A DNA stretch of 64,000 bases from Paenibacillus sp. FSL K6-1096 (GCF_037977055.1 NZ_CP150274.1:2728001-2792000), one strand, 5' to 3'; positions 51,632 through 61,165 are shown, numbered from the stretch's first letter. Notes: a model not told the origin generated them from the sequence alone. Translations and numbers: made by a program.

Positions 51632-53461
51632 TCACTCCTGCCCGGCTTCAAGGGGAATAATCAAGGTGACCGTAACCCCTTGCCCCTCCTGATTATTCTC
51701 AAGCGTCATACCGGCTCCGCTGCCGAATTGCAGCCGCAGACGCGCCAGCACATTATACAGCCCGATCTGCTCATCCTCCGGCCGGCCGCTGCTGCGGAGT
51801 CCGGCGGTAATCTCCCCGAGCCGCTCAGGGCTCATGCCCTTGCCGTTATCCTTAACCGAAAGCACCAGCCGCGACTCACCCTCAAGCTTACAGGTGATGC
51901 CGATCTCCGCCTGGTGGATGCCATCCGTGAAGCCGTGCTTGAAGATGTTCTCGACCAGCGGCTGGAGAATCATTTTGGGCAGAACCGTCTCCAGCGCCTC
52001 TTCCGTGGCCTCGGTCACCAGCTGCAGATTCTCTTCACCGAAGCGCTCCTTCATAAGTATCACATAATTCCCGACATGCTCGATTTCATCCCGTAGCGGT
52101 ACCTGAGTCCGTTCTGTATTCATCGAGTAGCGCATCATGCTGCCGAGCGAATAGATGAGCTCATACACCTGCGGTGCGTTGTAGCGCAAGGACAGGCTGG
52201 CGATGGACTGGAGGGCATTATAGAGAAAATGCGGATTCACCTGGGCCTGCAGCGCCTTCAGCTGATTCGTTGTATTCGCCAGCTCCAGCCGGTACTCCTT
52301 CACGATCAGATCGTTGATGGTGCGGGTCATGCCGGTGATTTTGCGGGTCAGCAGCCCGAATTCATCCTCCCGCTCCACATCCATCTGGGCATCGAGCTGT
52401 CCGGTCTGCACCTTCTGCGTGAACTGGATCAGCTTCTTGATCGGCCGGGTGAAGCCGACCGAGATCAGCACGGCGGTGATTCCGCCAATCAGCAGGAACA
52501 AGAGGCCAATGCCCATATTGAACCGGGTGATTACCCTGGCATCGCCGTACAAGTCCTCATAAGGCACCAGCTTGATAATGCTCCCCCGGAACAGCGGGTC
52601 CTTGATGTGCCTGTACATGACAATTCCCTTGAACCCGTCCTTCTTCCAGGTAAAATGGCCGCTCTCGCCGCCCGGAAGCCGGCTCCAGCCCGTCTCAATC
52701 CGCTTGCCCACCCAGTCCGGGTCGGAGGCGAATAAGGCTTGTCCCTGTTCGTTCAGCACATACAGCCGCTCCGTACCGGAATTGTACATCGACTGGACGA
52801 TGCCCTCCAGCTCATCCAGCCTGTAATCGACCGACAGGTCGGCCAGCACGCTGTCACTGGGTGTCTTGTAGAGGGGAAAATGCGCAGTGAACACCGGAAC
52901 GGTCCCGGGCTTCAGATTAGGGTTGGGGGAGCCGGATTTCACACCGTACTGGTGGTTCATATGGGTGACCTCAATATAAGGGCGGTAAGTCTCTCCGGGA
53001 AGCTCTGCTCCGGTGTATTCCACGTTCTCTTCCCGGCGGAACAGCCCGCCCAGCAGCAGGTTGGACTGCCTCGCCGCTCTTACATACAAATGGATCTGGA
53101 AGGTATTGCGGTCCGAGAGGAACAGATTATAGAGCTGGGTGGAGATGACCGCGCGGTTATCCGGCAGAATGACGCCGGGGGGCGCCTGTGCAGGGCTTTT
53201 GGCGGTAAGCAGCAGGGTGTAGAACGAGCTTGGCACATTGATTCCGCTGTAGAGGGACATCGCCCGCTGGTTCATGCCGCTGAAATAATTGCTCAGATTC
53301 GCCTCCCCCAGCGTCAGCAGCTTCGTATTCTGCTTCACCGACTGCTCGGTAACGGACTGCCGGGTATAGAGGTAGGAGAAGGTGATGGAGATGCCGGACG
53401 GAATTACGGAAGCCAGCAGCACCAGTGCCATCAGCCGTGTCCGTATGCTGTTTCTGAACAT
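51632..53461 (-). CDS. Sensor histidine kinase (YesM/LytS-type)
   Basis: A 609-residue membrane kinase. TM1 is at about residues 8-30, a large extracellular Cache-like sensor at about 32-290, and TM2 at about 300-322. The HAMP domain follows (about 322-375), then a His_kinase domain with the phospho-His in V-N-P-H-F-L-Y-N-A-L near residue 400 and a HATPase with D-N-G-K-G-M near 535. ATG 53461 has AGGAGG six bases upstream. The pair with the YesN-type regulator usually senses a sugar or oligosaccharide and activates its importer, here the divergent transporter. Confidence 0.93.
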   Translation of the reverse strand: MFRNSIRTRLMALVLLASVIPSGISITFSYLYTRQSVTEQSVKQNTKLLTLGEANLSNYFSGMNQRAMSLYSGINVPSSFYTLLLTAKSPAQAPPGVILPDNRAVISTQLYNLFLSDRNTFQIHLYVRAARQSNLLLGGLFRREENVEYTGAELPGETYRPYIEVTHMNHQYGVKSGSPNPNLKPGTVPVFTAHFPLYKTPSDSVLADLSVDYRLDELEGIVQSMYNSGTERLYVLNEQGQALFASDPDWVGKRIETGWSRLPGGESGHFTWKKDGFKGIVMYRHIKDPLFRGSIIKLVPYEDLYGDARVITRFNMGIGLLFLLIGGITAVLISVGFTRPIKKLIQFTQKVQTGQLDAQMDVEREDEFGLLTRKITGMTRTINDLIVKEYRLELANTTNQLKALQAQVNPHFLYNALQSIASLSLRYNAPQVYELIYSLGSMMRYSMNTERTQVPLRDEIEHVGNYVILMKERFGEENLQLVTEATEEALETVLPKMILQPLVENIFKHGFTDGIHQAEIGITCKLEGESRLVLSVKDNGKGMSPERLGEITAGLRSSGRPEDEQIGLYNVLARLRLQFGSGAGMTLENNQEGQGVTVTLIIPLEAGQE

Positions 53462-53670
53462 GGGGACCCTCCTGAACATAGTCTGGGTGCAGTATCACCC
53501 TGCCTTAAGCCTACGCCTATTCTTGCAGATCATCCGCCCCTCGCGCAACCCCTGCGCCGGCTGCAATATAATCCACTTTTATCATCATGAAATTGAGTGT
53601 CGGGGCTTCCCGGGTCTCCCTATAATGGAGCTGTGAACCAAGCAGAAATATGAACCAAAGGAGATTCCTT

Positions 53671-54561
53671 ATGCGAAAAGCCCATTCCCTGCACAGAGGC
53701 TGGGGACAGCAAATTGTCTTTCTCGGACCCTGCCTGCTCTTTTTCCTGACCATTGTGGTGACCCCATTCCTGCTCGGCTTCTACTACTCCTCCACCGACT
53801 GGAACGGGCTGGATCTGGACAAAGCGGTCTGGACCGGCGCGGCCAACTGGAAGCGGATCTTCCTGAATGACGACAAGTTCTGGGAATCCCTGCTCTTTAC
53901 GCTCCGCTTCACTGTAATCTCCGTAGTCGCCGCCAACCTGCTGGCGCTGCTGCTCGCCTTCATGCTAATGACCACGCTGAAGACGAAGAAGCTGCTGCGT
54001 ACTGTATTTTTCATGCCCAATGTGATCGGCGGTATTCTGCTTGGCTACATCTGGCAGTTCATCTTCACCAAGGGCTTCGCCACGATCGGCGAGCTGACCG
54101 GGATCTCCTTCTTCAAGCTTCCCTGGCTGGGAACGCCCGGCACGGGCTTCTGGGGGCTGGTCATTGTGTTCGTCTGGCAGACCGCCGGGTACATGATGGT
54201 CATCTATATCGCCGCACTGGCCGGGATTCCGAAGGATCTGACTGAAGCAGCCCGGATTGACGGCGCGCGTGCGCCGCAGCTTTTCAAAAGTGTGTATGTG
54301 CCCCTGATTATGCCGGCGATCACGATCTGCCTGTTCCTGACCACCTCGAATGCGTTCAAAATGTTCGATCTCAACCTGTCCCTGACCAAAGGCGGACCGG
54401 GCACCTCGACCCAGTCGCTGGCCTATAACATCTACGCCGAAGCATTGATCAACAACCGGTACGGCCTGGGTACAGCCAAAGCGCTGCTTTTCTTCGCCGC
54501 CGTCTCCCTGATTACGGTCACGCAGGTGTGGCTTACTAAGCGAAAAGAGGTGTCCGCCTAA
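53671..54561 (+). CDS. Sugar ABC transporter permease (MsmF/UgpA-type)
   Basis: A 296-residue permease with six membrane helices. The opening Q-I-V-F-L-G-P-C-L-L-F-F-L and the EAA loop L-T-E-A-A-R-I-D-G-A-R-A-P-Q-L-F are typical of the MalF/UgpA group. ATG 53671 has AAAGGAG at seven bases. It is the first gene of a three-gene operon and shares one base with the next gene (TAATG). The transporter probably relies on an ATPase encoded elsewhere. The divergent YesMN-type pair is the likely regulator. Confidence 0.92.
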   Translation: MRKAHSLHRGWGQQIVFLGPCLLFFLTIVVTPFLLGFYYSSTDWNGLDLDKAVWTGAANWKRIFLNDDKFWESLLFTLRFTVISVVAANLLALLLAFMLMTTLKTKKLLRTVFFMPNVIGGILLGYIWQFIFTKGFATIGELTGISFFKLPWLGTPGTGFWGLVIVFVWQTAGYMMVIYIAALAGIPKDLTEAARIDGARAPQLFKSVYVPLIMPAITICLFLTTSNAFKMFDLNLSLTKGGPGTSTQSLAYNIYAEALINNRYGLGTAKALLFFAAVSLITVTQVWLTKRKEVSA

Positions 54562-55397
54562 TGAACAGCAGCAGATACCGTCCCCGGAACTTCATGCTGG
54601 AGATTATCGCTATTCTTATGGCGCTGGTGTTCCTGTCTCCCTTCTATCTGGTGCTGAGCAATTCGGTCAAGGGGCTGAAGGACATTCTGATCGACGCGGC
54701 TTCGCTGCCGCAGGTGTTCCACTGGGATAATTATACGAAGGTGTGGGAGGCGATCGACTTCCCGCAGGCTTTTCTGAACTCCCTGCTATTTACGGTGCTG
54801 AGTGTGATCTTCATTGTCCTGTTCAGCTCGATGGCCGCTTATCAGATTGTACGGAAGCCGACTCGCTTCAACTCCTTCGTCTTCCTGCTGCTGGTCTCGG
54901 CGATGATTATCCCGTTCCAGTCACTCATGCTGCAATTGGTCCGGGTGACCAGTATGCTGGAGCTGCGCGGAGAATTGTACGGCATTATTGCCTGCTATCT
55001 CGGCTTCGGGATGCCGCTGTCGGTGTTCCTGTTCCACGGATTCATTAAGACGGTCCCTCTGGAGCTGGAGGAAGCGGCGCGGGTGGACGGCTCCAACCCG
55101 TACGGCGTGTTCTTCCGGATCGTGTTCCCGCTCTTGATGCCGATTATTGTCACCGTCATTATTCTGAATACGCTCTGGATCTGGAATGACTACCTGCTGC
55201 CGGTGCTTGTGATCGGAGGCAACAAGGATCTGACCACCCTGCCGGTGGCGGTGACCAAGTTCTTCGGGCAATACACCAAGAAGTGGGACCTGGCGCTGGC
55301 CGGTCTGGTGATGGCCGTAACGCCGATCCTCTTGTTCTTCCTGTCCCTGCAGCGTTATATTGTGGAAGGTGTTACGACAGGCTCCATTAAGGGCTAA
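54561..55397 (+). CDS. Sugar ABC transporter permease (MsmG/UgpE-type)
   Basis: A 278-residue permease, MalG/UgpE group, with six helices. The EAA loop is E-L-E-E-A-A-R-V-D-G-S-N-P-Y-G-V-F-F, and the C-terminus ends in Y-I-V-E-G-V-T-T-G-S-I-K-G, which is the usual family ending. Its ATG overlaps the previous gene's stop by one base, so translation is coupled. It is followed after about 100 bases by the binding-protein gene. Confidence 0.92.
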   Translation: MNSSRYRPRNFMLEIIAILMALVFLSPFYLVLSNSVKGLKDILIDAASLPQVFHWDNYTKVWEAIDFPQAFLNSLLFTVLSVIFIVLFSSMAAYQIVRKPTRFNSFVFLLLVSAMIIPFQSLMLQLVRVTSMLELRGELYGIIACYLGFGMPLSVFLFHGFIKTVPLELEEAARVDGSNPYGVFFRIVFPLLMPIIVTVIILNTLWIWNDYLLPVLVIGGNKDLTTLPVAVTKFFGQYTKKWDLALAGLVMAVTPILLFFLSLQRYIVEGVTTGSIKG

Positions 55398-55503
55398 GCC
55401 CTTGCAACAATATCCACCTTTTCGAGCAACATATGAAGTGTAAGACCGCGCTCTATTCATTTACGATTGAATTGCAGGAACCACAGACCAGGGAGGTTAT
55501 TCT

Positions 55504-56820
55504 ATGAAAAGAAAGTTCGCGTTCATTATCGCGACCGTATGCACTTTGCTTGTTGCAGGCTGCGGGAATAGCGGCAATTCGGGTTCTGGAAACAACGGAA
55601 ATGCTGCGGGAACTCCCGGCGCATCTACCGGGACCGCCGCACCGGAGGCCAGCGCAGCGCCTGCCAAGGATGTTACAATCAAGATGTTCCAGTTCAAGGT
55701 TGAGATTGCCGAGCAGCTCAATGCGCTCGCTGAGGAATATGAGAAGGAGACTGGTGTGAAGGTCGAGGTCGAGACGCATGGCGGCGGCGAGGATTACGGC
55801 GCGCTGCTCAAAGCGGAGATTGCCTCCGGCTCGGAGCCTGAGATTTTCAATAACGGCGGGTATACTGCTCTTGTCCCTTATATGGACCGCGCCACCGATC
55901 TCAGCAATGAGCCTTGGGCCGCTAATCTGATTCCGACCGCCAAGACGCCGGCAACAGTGGATGGCAAGCTCTATGGCATGCCGATGAATGTCGAAGGCTA
56001 TGGCCTGATCTACAATAAGGATCTGTTCGCCAAAGCGGGGATTACGGAAGAGCCGAAGACGCTCCCGCAGCTCAAGGACGCCGCCGCCAAGCTGAAGGCC
56101 GCCGGAATCACCCCGTTTGAAGCGACCAATGAATGGTGGTCGATGGGGATTCACCTCGTCAACGTAGGTCTGGCTCACCAGCCCGATCCGAAGCAGTTCA
56201 TTGAAGACGTCAAGGCCGGGAAGCAGACGATCAAGGGCAATGCTGTATTCAAGCAATGGCTGGATCTGGTCGATGTAATCTTCGGCAACGCCCAGGATAA
56301 CAAGATGACTACCGATTATGCTACCCAGGTGGCCGAATTTGCCTCCGGCAAGGCCGCGATGATGCTGCAGGGCAACTGGACCCAGGGCGACATCGACAAA
56401 ATCGACCCTAACCTCAATCTGGGCATCCTCCCGCTGCCGATTAGCGATCAGGAGGGCACCATTCTGGTCGGCGTGCCTAACAACTACATCGTGAACAGCA
56501 AGTCCGCTCACCCGGAAGAAGCCAAAGCCTTCCTGAACTGGCTCGTCTCCTCCGAGACTGGACAGAAGTACCTGACTAAGGAATTCAAATTCATTCCGGC
56601 AGAGACCAACATCACCGCAGATCCGGCGGATATCGGCCAGGTGGCCGTTGCCGTGCAGGAGAAGTCCGCCACCGCCCTCGGCTGGAACTGGGATATGTTC
56701 CCGGACGGTGTGACCCAGGGCTTCGGGGCAGCGATGCAGGAGTACCTCGGCGGCCAGCTGAACCACGATCAGCTGCTGGAGAAGCTGGATAAGGCTGTAC
56801 AGGATATTGTGAAGCAATAG
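55504..56820 (+). CDS. Sugar ABC transporter substrate-binding lipoprotein (family 1)
   Basis: A 438-residue extracellular binding protein. The lipobox L-V-A-G-C puts the lipidated Cys near residue 19, followed by a long Asn/Gly/Ala linker. The mature fold has K-M-F-Q-F-K-V-E-I-A-E-Q-L near residue 60 and G-K-A-A-M-M-L-Q-G-N-W near 280, a family 1 motif. GGGAGG precedes ATG. It is the last gene of the importer operon, after both permeases, which is an unusual order. The sugar is not evident. Confidence 0.92.
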   Translation: MKRKFAFIIATVCTLLVAGCGNSGNSGSGNNGNAAGTPGASTGTAAPEASAAPAKDVTIKMFQFKVEIAEQLNALAEEYEKETGVKVEVETHGGGEDYGALLKAEIASGSEPEIFNNGGYTALVPYMDRATDLSNEPWAANLIPTAKTPATVDGKLYGMPMNVEGYGLIYNKDLFAKAGITEEPKTLPQLKDAAAKLKAAGITPFEATNEWWSMGIHLVNVGLAHQPDPKQFIEDVKAGKQTIKGNAVFKQWLDLVDVIFGNAQDNKMTTDYATQVAEFASGKAAMMLQGNWTQGDIDKIDPNLNLGILPLPISDQEGTILVGVPNNYIVNSKSAHPEEAKAFLNWLVSSETGQKYLTKEFKFIPAETNITADPADIGQVAVAVQEKSATALGWNWDMFPDGVTQGFGAAMQEYLGGQLNHDQLLEKLDKAVQDIVKQ

Positions 56821-56892
56821 CTTATAGCTTTTATGAAGAATCAGACTAAGAAGCGGCAGAATGCGTTAGAATAATAGCTATCCTCCAACATG

Positions 56893-56965
56893 CAGCTATA
56901 GAGCGTGAACTTGAGAATGAGAATTTCATTTTCAGGTTCATTCTTGTATAGCTGTATTTTACATT
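56893..56965 (+). terminator. Long wobble-paired hairpin after the sugar importer operon
   Basis: CAGCTATA (56893-56900) pairs with TATAGCTG (56948-56955). Between them GAACTTGAGAATGA pairs with TCATTTTCAGGTTC, with two positions as G-U in RNA. A T-rich stretch follows. It may terminate the operon. Confidence 0.6.
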
Positions 56966-56986
56966 TAAAAATTTTTTCGTGCAGAT

Positions 56987-57016
56987 ATAACATTTCGCCG
57001 GGGTAGTCCATCTAAT
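56987..57016 (+). promoter_or_regulatory. Probable ECF-sigma autoregulated promoter
   Basis: TATAAC (56987-56992) with a following ATTT, and CATCTAA (57010-57016) about 17 bases later, resemble the AAC/CGTC elements of ECF promoters. It lies 35 bases before the sigma gene, where an autoregulated promoter is expected. One base of the -10 differs from consensus. Confidence 0.5.
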
Positions 57017-57050
57017 CTTACAGAGGGCCCTCAAAAAGGAGATGAAATTC

Positions 57051-57596
57051 TTGAAGAACATGGAACAGGAAGTCAGGCTGGCGCAGCAGGGAGATCGTGA
57101 AGCTTTTATCCGGCTGTTTCGCAAGCTTGAACCTGAACTATACAGCTTAGCCAGAACCATTGTCAGACGGGATGAAGATTGTGCAGACGTGTTTCAGGAG
57201 ACGACACTGAAGGTGTATCAATCGCTGCATACCCTTCGCAAGCCGCAATATTTCAAAACCTGGGTGATCCGGATTCTGATTAACGAATGCAATCAGCTGC
57301 TGCGCAGCCGTTCCCGGACCGTTGCCATGCCGGAGGTGCCGGAGAGAGACTCCGGCGACCACTATTACGAGAACAGCAGCAAGCTGGATTTAGCCGAGGC
57401 GGTGAACCAGCTCGACGAATCGCTGCGGATTGTGGTTCATTTGTTTTATTTTCAAGACCTGTCAGTGAAGCAGATCGCAGACGTACTGGATATCTCAGGA
57501 GGTTCGGTTCGGGCACGTCTGCACCGCGCACGCGGGATACTGGCCGAAACCATCAAAACGACAAGAGGGGGAAAGCTCATTTATGACAACATTTAA
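57051..57596 (+). CDS. ECF-type RNA polymerase sigma factor (SigV-like)
   Basis: A 181-residue sigma factor with region 2 (about residues 20-85; D-C-A-D-V-F-Q-E-T-T-L-K-V-Y in the core-binding part) and region 4 (about 115-170; S-V-K-Q-I-A-D-V-L-D-I-S-G-G-S-V-R-A-R). The start is TTG 57051, nine bases after AAAGGAG; an ATG inside that site is too close. The next gene overlaps it by 14 bases and is a membrane protein with a DUF4179-type N-terminal part, the usual partner of such sigma factors. The inducing signal is probably envelope stress. Confidence 0.9.
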   Translation: MKNMEQEVRLAQQGDREAFIRLFRKLEPELYSLARTIVRRDEDCADVFQETTLKVYQSLHTLRKPQYFKTWVIRILINECNQLLRSRSRTVAMPEVPERDSGDHYYENSSKLDLAEAVNQLDESLRIVVHLFYFQDLSVKQIADVLDISGGSVRARLHRARGILAETIKTTRGGKLIYDNI

Positions 57597-58794
57597 ATGG
57601 GAACAAGAGCTTAGACAAGAAGGACAAGCCCGGCTGCAGCCAGTGCCGGAGCTCATCCGGACACGCCAGGATGGCGTTTACGCTTCACTGGCCGATTTAC
57701 CTGCACCCGGAGCCGGCCCAAGACGCAGACAGACCCGTAAGGCTATCGCCCGTACGGCCGGCGCTGCCGCTGCAGCCGCTATTATCGGCCTGATGGGCAG
57801 CGCCTATGTATCGCCGGTTATGGCGAAGTCGCTGAAAGAATGGCCAGTGGCCGGAAGTATTTTCAAAATGGCTGGTGACCTGGGGCTGCAGACCGCCGAT
57901 GTGCGGGGGCTCGTTGCCGATCCGGGAGTTAAGGTTACACATGACGGGATTACGCTGGGCATTCCGCAGGTGATGTATGACGGAATACGGCTGTCGCTGG
58001 CCGTCCAGCGGGAAGGACGGGAGCTGCCGGGCGGCTTGTCTGAATTCAAGCATACCGGCGAAGGCGAAGACGCCAAGCTGGTTTATCCGGTGGGCTCTAT
58101 TAAGGATTTCGAGATGTTCATCAATGGCACTCCTCTGAGAGAAATGGAACCCGAGCAAAGGCCTTCCATGGTTGGAAAGTCCTCCTCCGATCCCAATTCG
58201 ATGCTGTTTGAGCTGACCAGCTTCTCCAACCAGAACGCTGAGGCCTGGATGCCGGACCGGTTCAACCTTACGGCCAAGTTCACCATGGAGGGCGTAGCGG
58301 AGCCGTTTGTGCTGGAGCTGCCCGTAGAGAAAAATGCAGCCCGGCTGATTCTCCCCGCTACGGAGGAACGGACGGCTGACGGTGTAAAGCTCACGCTGGA
58401 GCAGCTAAAATTCACACCAGTTTCAACCGCCGTAATGGTCCGGATCGAACAGGCAGGCTCCTCCGGGAAGCTGGATCCCGGTAACCTCATGCAGGAGCTG
58501 TGGGATGATCAGGGCCGTCCGGTCCAGTTCGTTTCGGGACTGGGGCTATACGAGGCTGACGGCAGCAATCCGACCGAGCTGATCTTTGACCGGCTGGAGG
58601 ATGTGCCGAAGGAGCTCATCTTGAAAACCTTTGTTCCGGAGTTCAAGGATAAGGACAAAGGATCTGGCTTGTTTGCCTTGGACAGCCAAGGAAATGTAAT
58701 CAAGCACGAGATTGAGGCGCTGCGGATTACCGTTCCGGTTGACTATGACGGACTGAAGAAGCTCTATGAAGGGGACAGTCTAAAGACACCTTAA
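57583..58794 (+). CDS. Anti-sigma factor with DUF4179-type domain
   Basis: A 403-residue membrane protein. The cytoplasmic N-terminal part (about residues 1-50) probably binds the sigma factor; a membrane helix is at about 56-76 (A-A-A-A-A-I-I-G-L-M-G-S-A). The rest is extracytoplasmic, with K-S-L-K-E-W-P-V-A-G-S-I-F-K (residues 82-95) close to the DUF4179 signature, and continues with a beta-rich C-terminal part to residue 403. It overlaps the sigma gene by 14 bases. The function as anti-sigma factor is inferred from this coupling and the domain order. A secreted paralog of its outer part is encoded next. Confidence 0.87.
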   Translation: MTTFKWEQELRQEGQARLQPVPELIRTRQDGVYASLADLPAPGAGPRRRQTRKAIARTAGAAAAAAIIGLMGSAYVSPVMAKSLKEWPVAGSIFKMAGDLGLQTADVRGLVADPGVKVTHDGITLGIPQVMYDGIRLSLAVQREGRELPGGLSEFKHTGEGEDAKLVYPVGSIKDFEMFINGTPLREMEPEQRPSMVGKSSSDPNSMLFELTSFSNQNAEAWMPDRFNLTAKFTMEGVAEPFVLELPVEKNAARLILPATEERTADGVKLTLEQLKFTPVSTAVMVRIEQAGSSGKLDPGNLMQELWDDQGRPVQFVSGLGLYEADGSNPTELIFDRLEDVPKELILKTFVPEFKDKDKGSGLFALDSQGNVIKHEIEALRITVPVDYDGLKKLYEGDSLKTP

Positions 58795-58820
58795 ATGAAT
58801 ATACATGGGAGGAACAAATC

Positions 58821-59774
58821 TTGAACCAATGGATTAGAATCACCGGGATTGCCGGACTGACCTTATCATTACTGGGAGCAGGCTTTGCGGATAATCATCG
58901 TGCAGGCGCTGCCCCTGCCATAGGAGCGGCCGTTCAGAAGGCTGCTCCGGCAGCAAGCACCGTTACGCAGGACGGTATTTCATTAAGCCTGGGCAAGTCT
59001 TTTTACGATGGAAATATGATTGAAATCAACCTCAAGCGCAGCGGCAAAAACCTCTCAGGAGGCATAACGGAGAGCCGGTGGGATGCAGCTTCAGAGAGTC
59101 TGGTGCTGAAAAAGGGGGCGATTCAGAACGTTGAGGTGCTGCTGAACGGCAAAACCATCCGCGCAAGCAGCGGGGCCCCGCTGGCCACTCAGCCTTCAGC
59201 GCTCTTAAGCCCCGGGGCAAACGGTGATACTGCCGTTCTCCGCCTGTCGGACGCTTCCTGGCTGGGACCTAACCTGGCGGCTCTGCCGGATACGGTCCGA
59301 GTAACCTTGAAGGTCAGCCTGGAAGGAATTCAGAAGCCTTATACGCTGGAGGCTTCGCTCCAGAAACAGCCCAAAAACCAAACCGTTCTAAAGCCTAACC
59401 TCTCCAAACGTGACGGGGCGCTTACGGTTACTGCCGCCAAGGTGAACCGGACGGCCACCTCGGTCCGGCTGCAGCTGATCATGAAGCAGGTCAAGCCGGA
59501 GTCCATGCCGCTCTTCGAGGTGTATGATGATAAGGGAAAGCTGGTAGAGACCCTGATGAGCCGGGGAACCGATGACAACAGCAAAAATGGTGACTACTAT
59601 TATGATATCCATCTTCAACCGCTTGATCCCGGCGTCAAAAGCATCACGCTTAAGCCCTTCTATCCTGAGTTTAAGGAGCCTGGTGCAACCTCAGGCCCGT
59701 ACAAGCTGGACGGGAACGGCAAGCTCGTTAAAAAAGCGGTCAAAGCGCTGGAGATGAACATCCCGGTGAAATAG
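58821..59774 (+). CDS. Secreted protein related to the anti-sigma ectodomain
   Basis: A 317-residue protein with a signal peptide (about residues 1-28) and no further membrane segment. From about residue 50 (V-T-Q-D-G-I-S-L-S-L-G-K-S-F-Y-D-G) it parallels the outer part of the preceding anti-sigma protein (V-T-H-D-G-I-T-L-G-I-P-Q-V-M-Y-D-G), and both close with the pattern V-K-A-L-E-M/I-E-A-L-R followed by I/V-P-V. The start is TTG 58821 with GGGAGG eight to nine bases upstream. It lacks the sigma-binding and membrane parts, so it may compete for or present the signal sensed by the anti-sigma protein; this is inference. Confidence 0.82.
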   Translation: MNQWIRITGIAGLTLSLLGAGFADNHRAGAAPAIGAAVQKAAPAASTVTQDGISLSLGKSFYDGNMIEINLKRSGKNLSGGITESRWDAASESLVLKKGAIQNVEVLLNGKTIRASSGAPLATQPSALLSPGANGDTAVLRLSDASWLGPNLAALPDTVRVTLKVSLEGIQKPYTLEASLQKQPKNQTVLKPNLSKRDGALTVTAAKVNRTATSVRLQLIMKQVKPESMPLFEVYDDKGKLVETLMSRGTDDNSKNGDYYYDIHLQPLDPGVKSITLKPFYPEFKEPGATSGPYKLDGNGKLVKKAVKALEMNIPVK

Positions 59775-59805
59775 CCGCACTCTTTATAGACCTCTAAGTT
59801 AGACA

Positions 59806-59847
59806 AAACGGCCGGTTAAAGGACTTATCCTTTGACCGGCCGCTTTG
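59806..59847. terminator. Bidirectional terminator between the sigma operon and mntH
   Basis: CGGCCGGTTAAAGGA (59809-59823) pairs with TCCTTTGACCGGCCG (59828-59842), one mismatch. A-rich bases precede and CTTTGCG follows, so it can serve both converging transcripts. Confidence 0.85.
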
Positions 59848-59866
59848 CGTATTTTGTGATGACTTG

Positions 59867-61165
59867 TTACACGAACATCTCTGCTACCAGGAACAGGTTC
59901 AGCGCTACGACCAGCCCGGAGATCATCCAGCCCAGGATTGTGGTCCACCGGCGGTTGACCAGCCCCTTCATGATCTCGCGGTTGCTGGTGAAGATGACCA
60001 GCGGAATCAGCGCGAAGGCAATCCCGAAGGACAGCACCACCTGGCTCATCACCAGGGCGCTGGTCGCATTGATGCCGAAGGCGATAATGGCCAGCGGCGG
60101 AATAATTGTAATCGCGCGCCGGAGATAAAGATTGATTTTCTTGTTAATGAAGCCCTGCATCACGACATCCCCGGCCATCGTGCCGACCGACGAGCTGGAC
60201 AGTCCGGCAATCAGCAGTCCAAGACCGAAGGAGACCGCAGTGACAGGTCCGGCCAGATTGCGGAACTGGGCGAAGGCGACATCCAGATCCTCGACGACCA
60301 GCCCGTTCTTGAAGAACAGTGCAGCCGCAACGATCACCATCGCCATATTCACCGCTCCGGCAATCAGCATGGCAATCAGTATATCGATGAATTCCAGCCG
60401 GAAAATCTGCTTCTTCTCCCGCTCATCCGCCCCGACAATCCGGCTCTGGGTCAGCGAGGAGTGCAGATAAATTGCATGGGGCATTACAGTAGCCCCGAGA
60501 ATCCCTGCTGCCAGCAGGATGCTGTCCACGCCCTCGAACTTAGGGGTGAACATCCCGGTTATAACACTGCCTGCATCCGGCTTCGCCACAATAACCTGGA
60601 ACGCAAAAGCGAGTACGACGATCATCACCATCCCGGCAATCCCGGCCTCCAGGGTACGGTAGCCGCGCCGCTGCAGCTCCAGAATGGCGAATGACCCTAC
60701 TGCGGTAATCAATGCCGCCGGCAGCATCGGAATGCCGAACAGCAGATAGAGTCCGAGCGCTGCGCCGATGAATTCCGCCAGATCGGTAGCGATAATGACC
60801 AGCTCACTCTGAATCCACAGGAAGACCGACACGCCCTTCGGGAACCGCTCCCGCGCCACCTCCGGCAGATTCTTGCCGGTGGCAATGCCAAGCTTGGCGG
60901 ATAAGGATTGTATCAGTACAGCCATCAGATTCGAGGCAAAAATAACCCATAACAGCAGATACCCGTATTTCGAGCCTGCGGTAATATTGGTGGCGAAATT
61001 GCCGGGGTCCAGGTAAGCTACGGAAGCGATGAAGGCCGGGCCCAGAAAAGGAAGAAGCCGCTTCAGCCCCTTCACATCCCCGTTCAGCACCGATTGTGCC
61101 GAATGGTGATTGGTATGGCCTTTAAATATAGGAGATGATTCTACTGCTGTGTTCTGCTCCATCAT
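59867..61165 (-). CDS. mntH: Mn(2+)/H+ symporter of the Nramp family
   Basis: A 432-residue polytopic transporter, about eleven membrane helices. Signature residues for metal binding are D-P-G-N in helix 1 (Y-L-D-P-G-N-F-A-T-N) and M-P-H in helix 6 (V-M-P-H-A-I-Y-L-H). Nramp proteins of Bacilli import manganese driven by protons. ATG 61165 has GGAGG eight bases upstream; the longer frame to 61204 lacks support. An MntR-type box overlaps the transcription start, in keeping with manganese repression. Monocistronic, sharing a terminator with the sigma operon. Confidence 0.95.
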   Translation of the reverse strand: MMEQNTAVESSPIFKGHTNHHSAQSVLNGDVKGLKRLLPFLGPAFIASVAYLDPGNFATNITAGSKYGYLLLWVIFASNLMAVLIQSLSAKLGIATGKNLPEVARERFPKGVSVFLWIQSELVIIATDLAEFIGAALGLYLLFGIPMLPAALITAVGSFAILELQRRGYRTLEAGIAGMVMIVVLAFAFQVIVAKPDAGSVITGMFTPKFEGVDSILLAAGILGATVMPHAIYLHSSLTQSRIVGADEREKKQIFRLEFIDILIAMLIAGAVNMAMVIVAAALFFKNGLVVEDLDVAFAQFRNLAGPVTAVSFGLGLLIAGLSSSSVGTMAGDVVMQGFINKKINLYLRRAITIIPPLAIIAFGINATSALVMSQVVLSFGIAFALIPLVIFTSNREIMKGLVNRRWTTILGWMISGLVVALNLFLVAEMFV

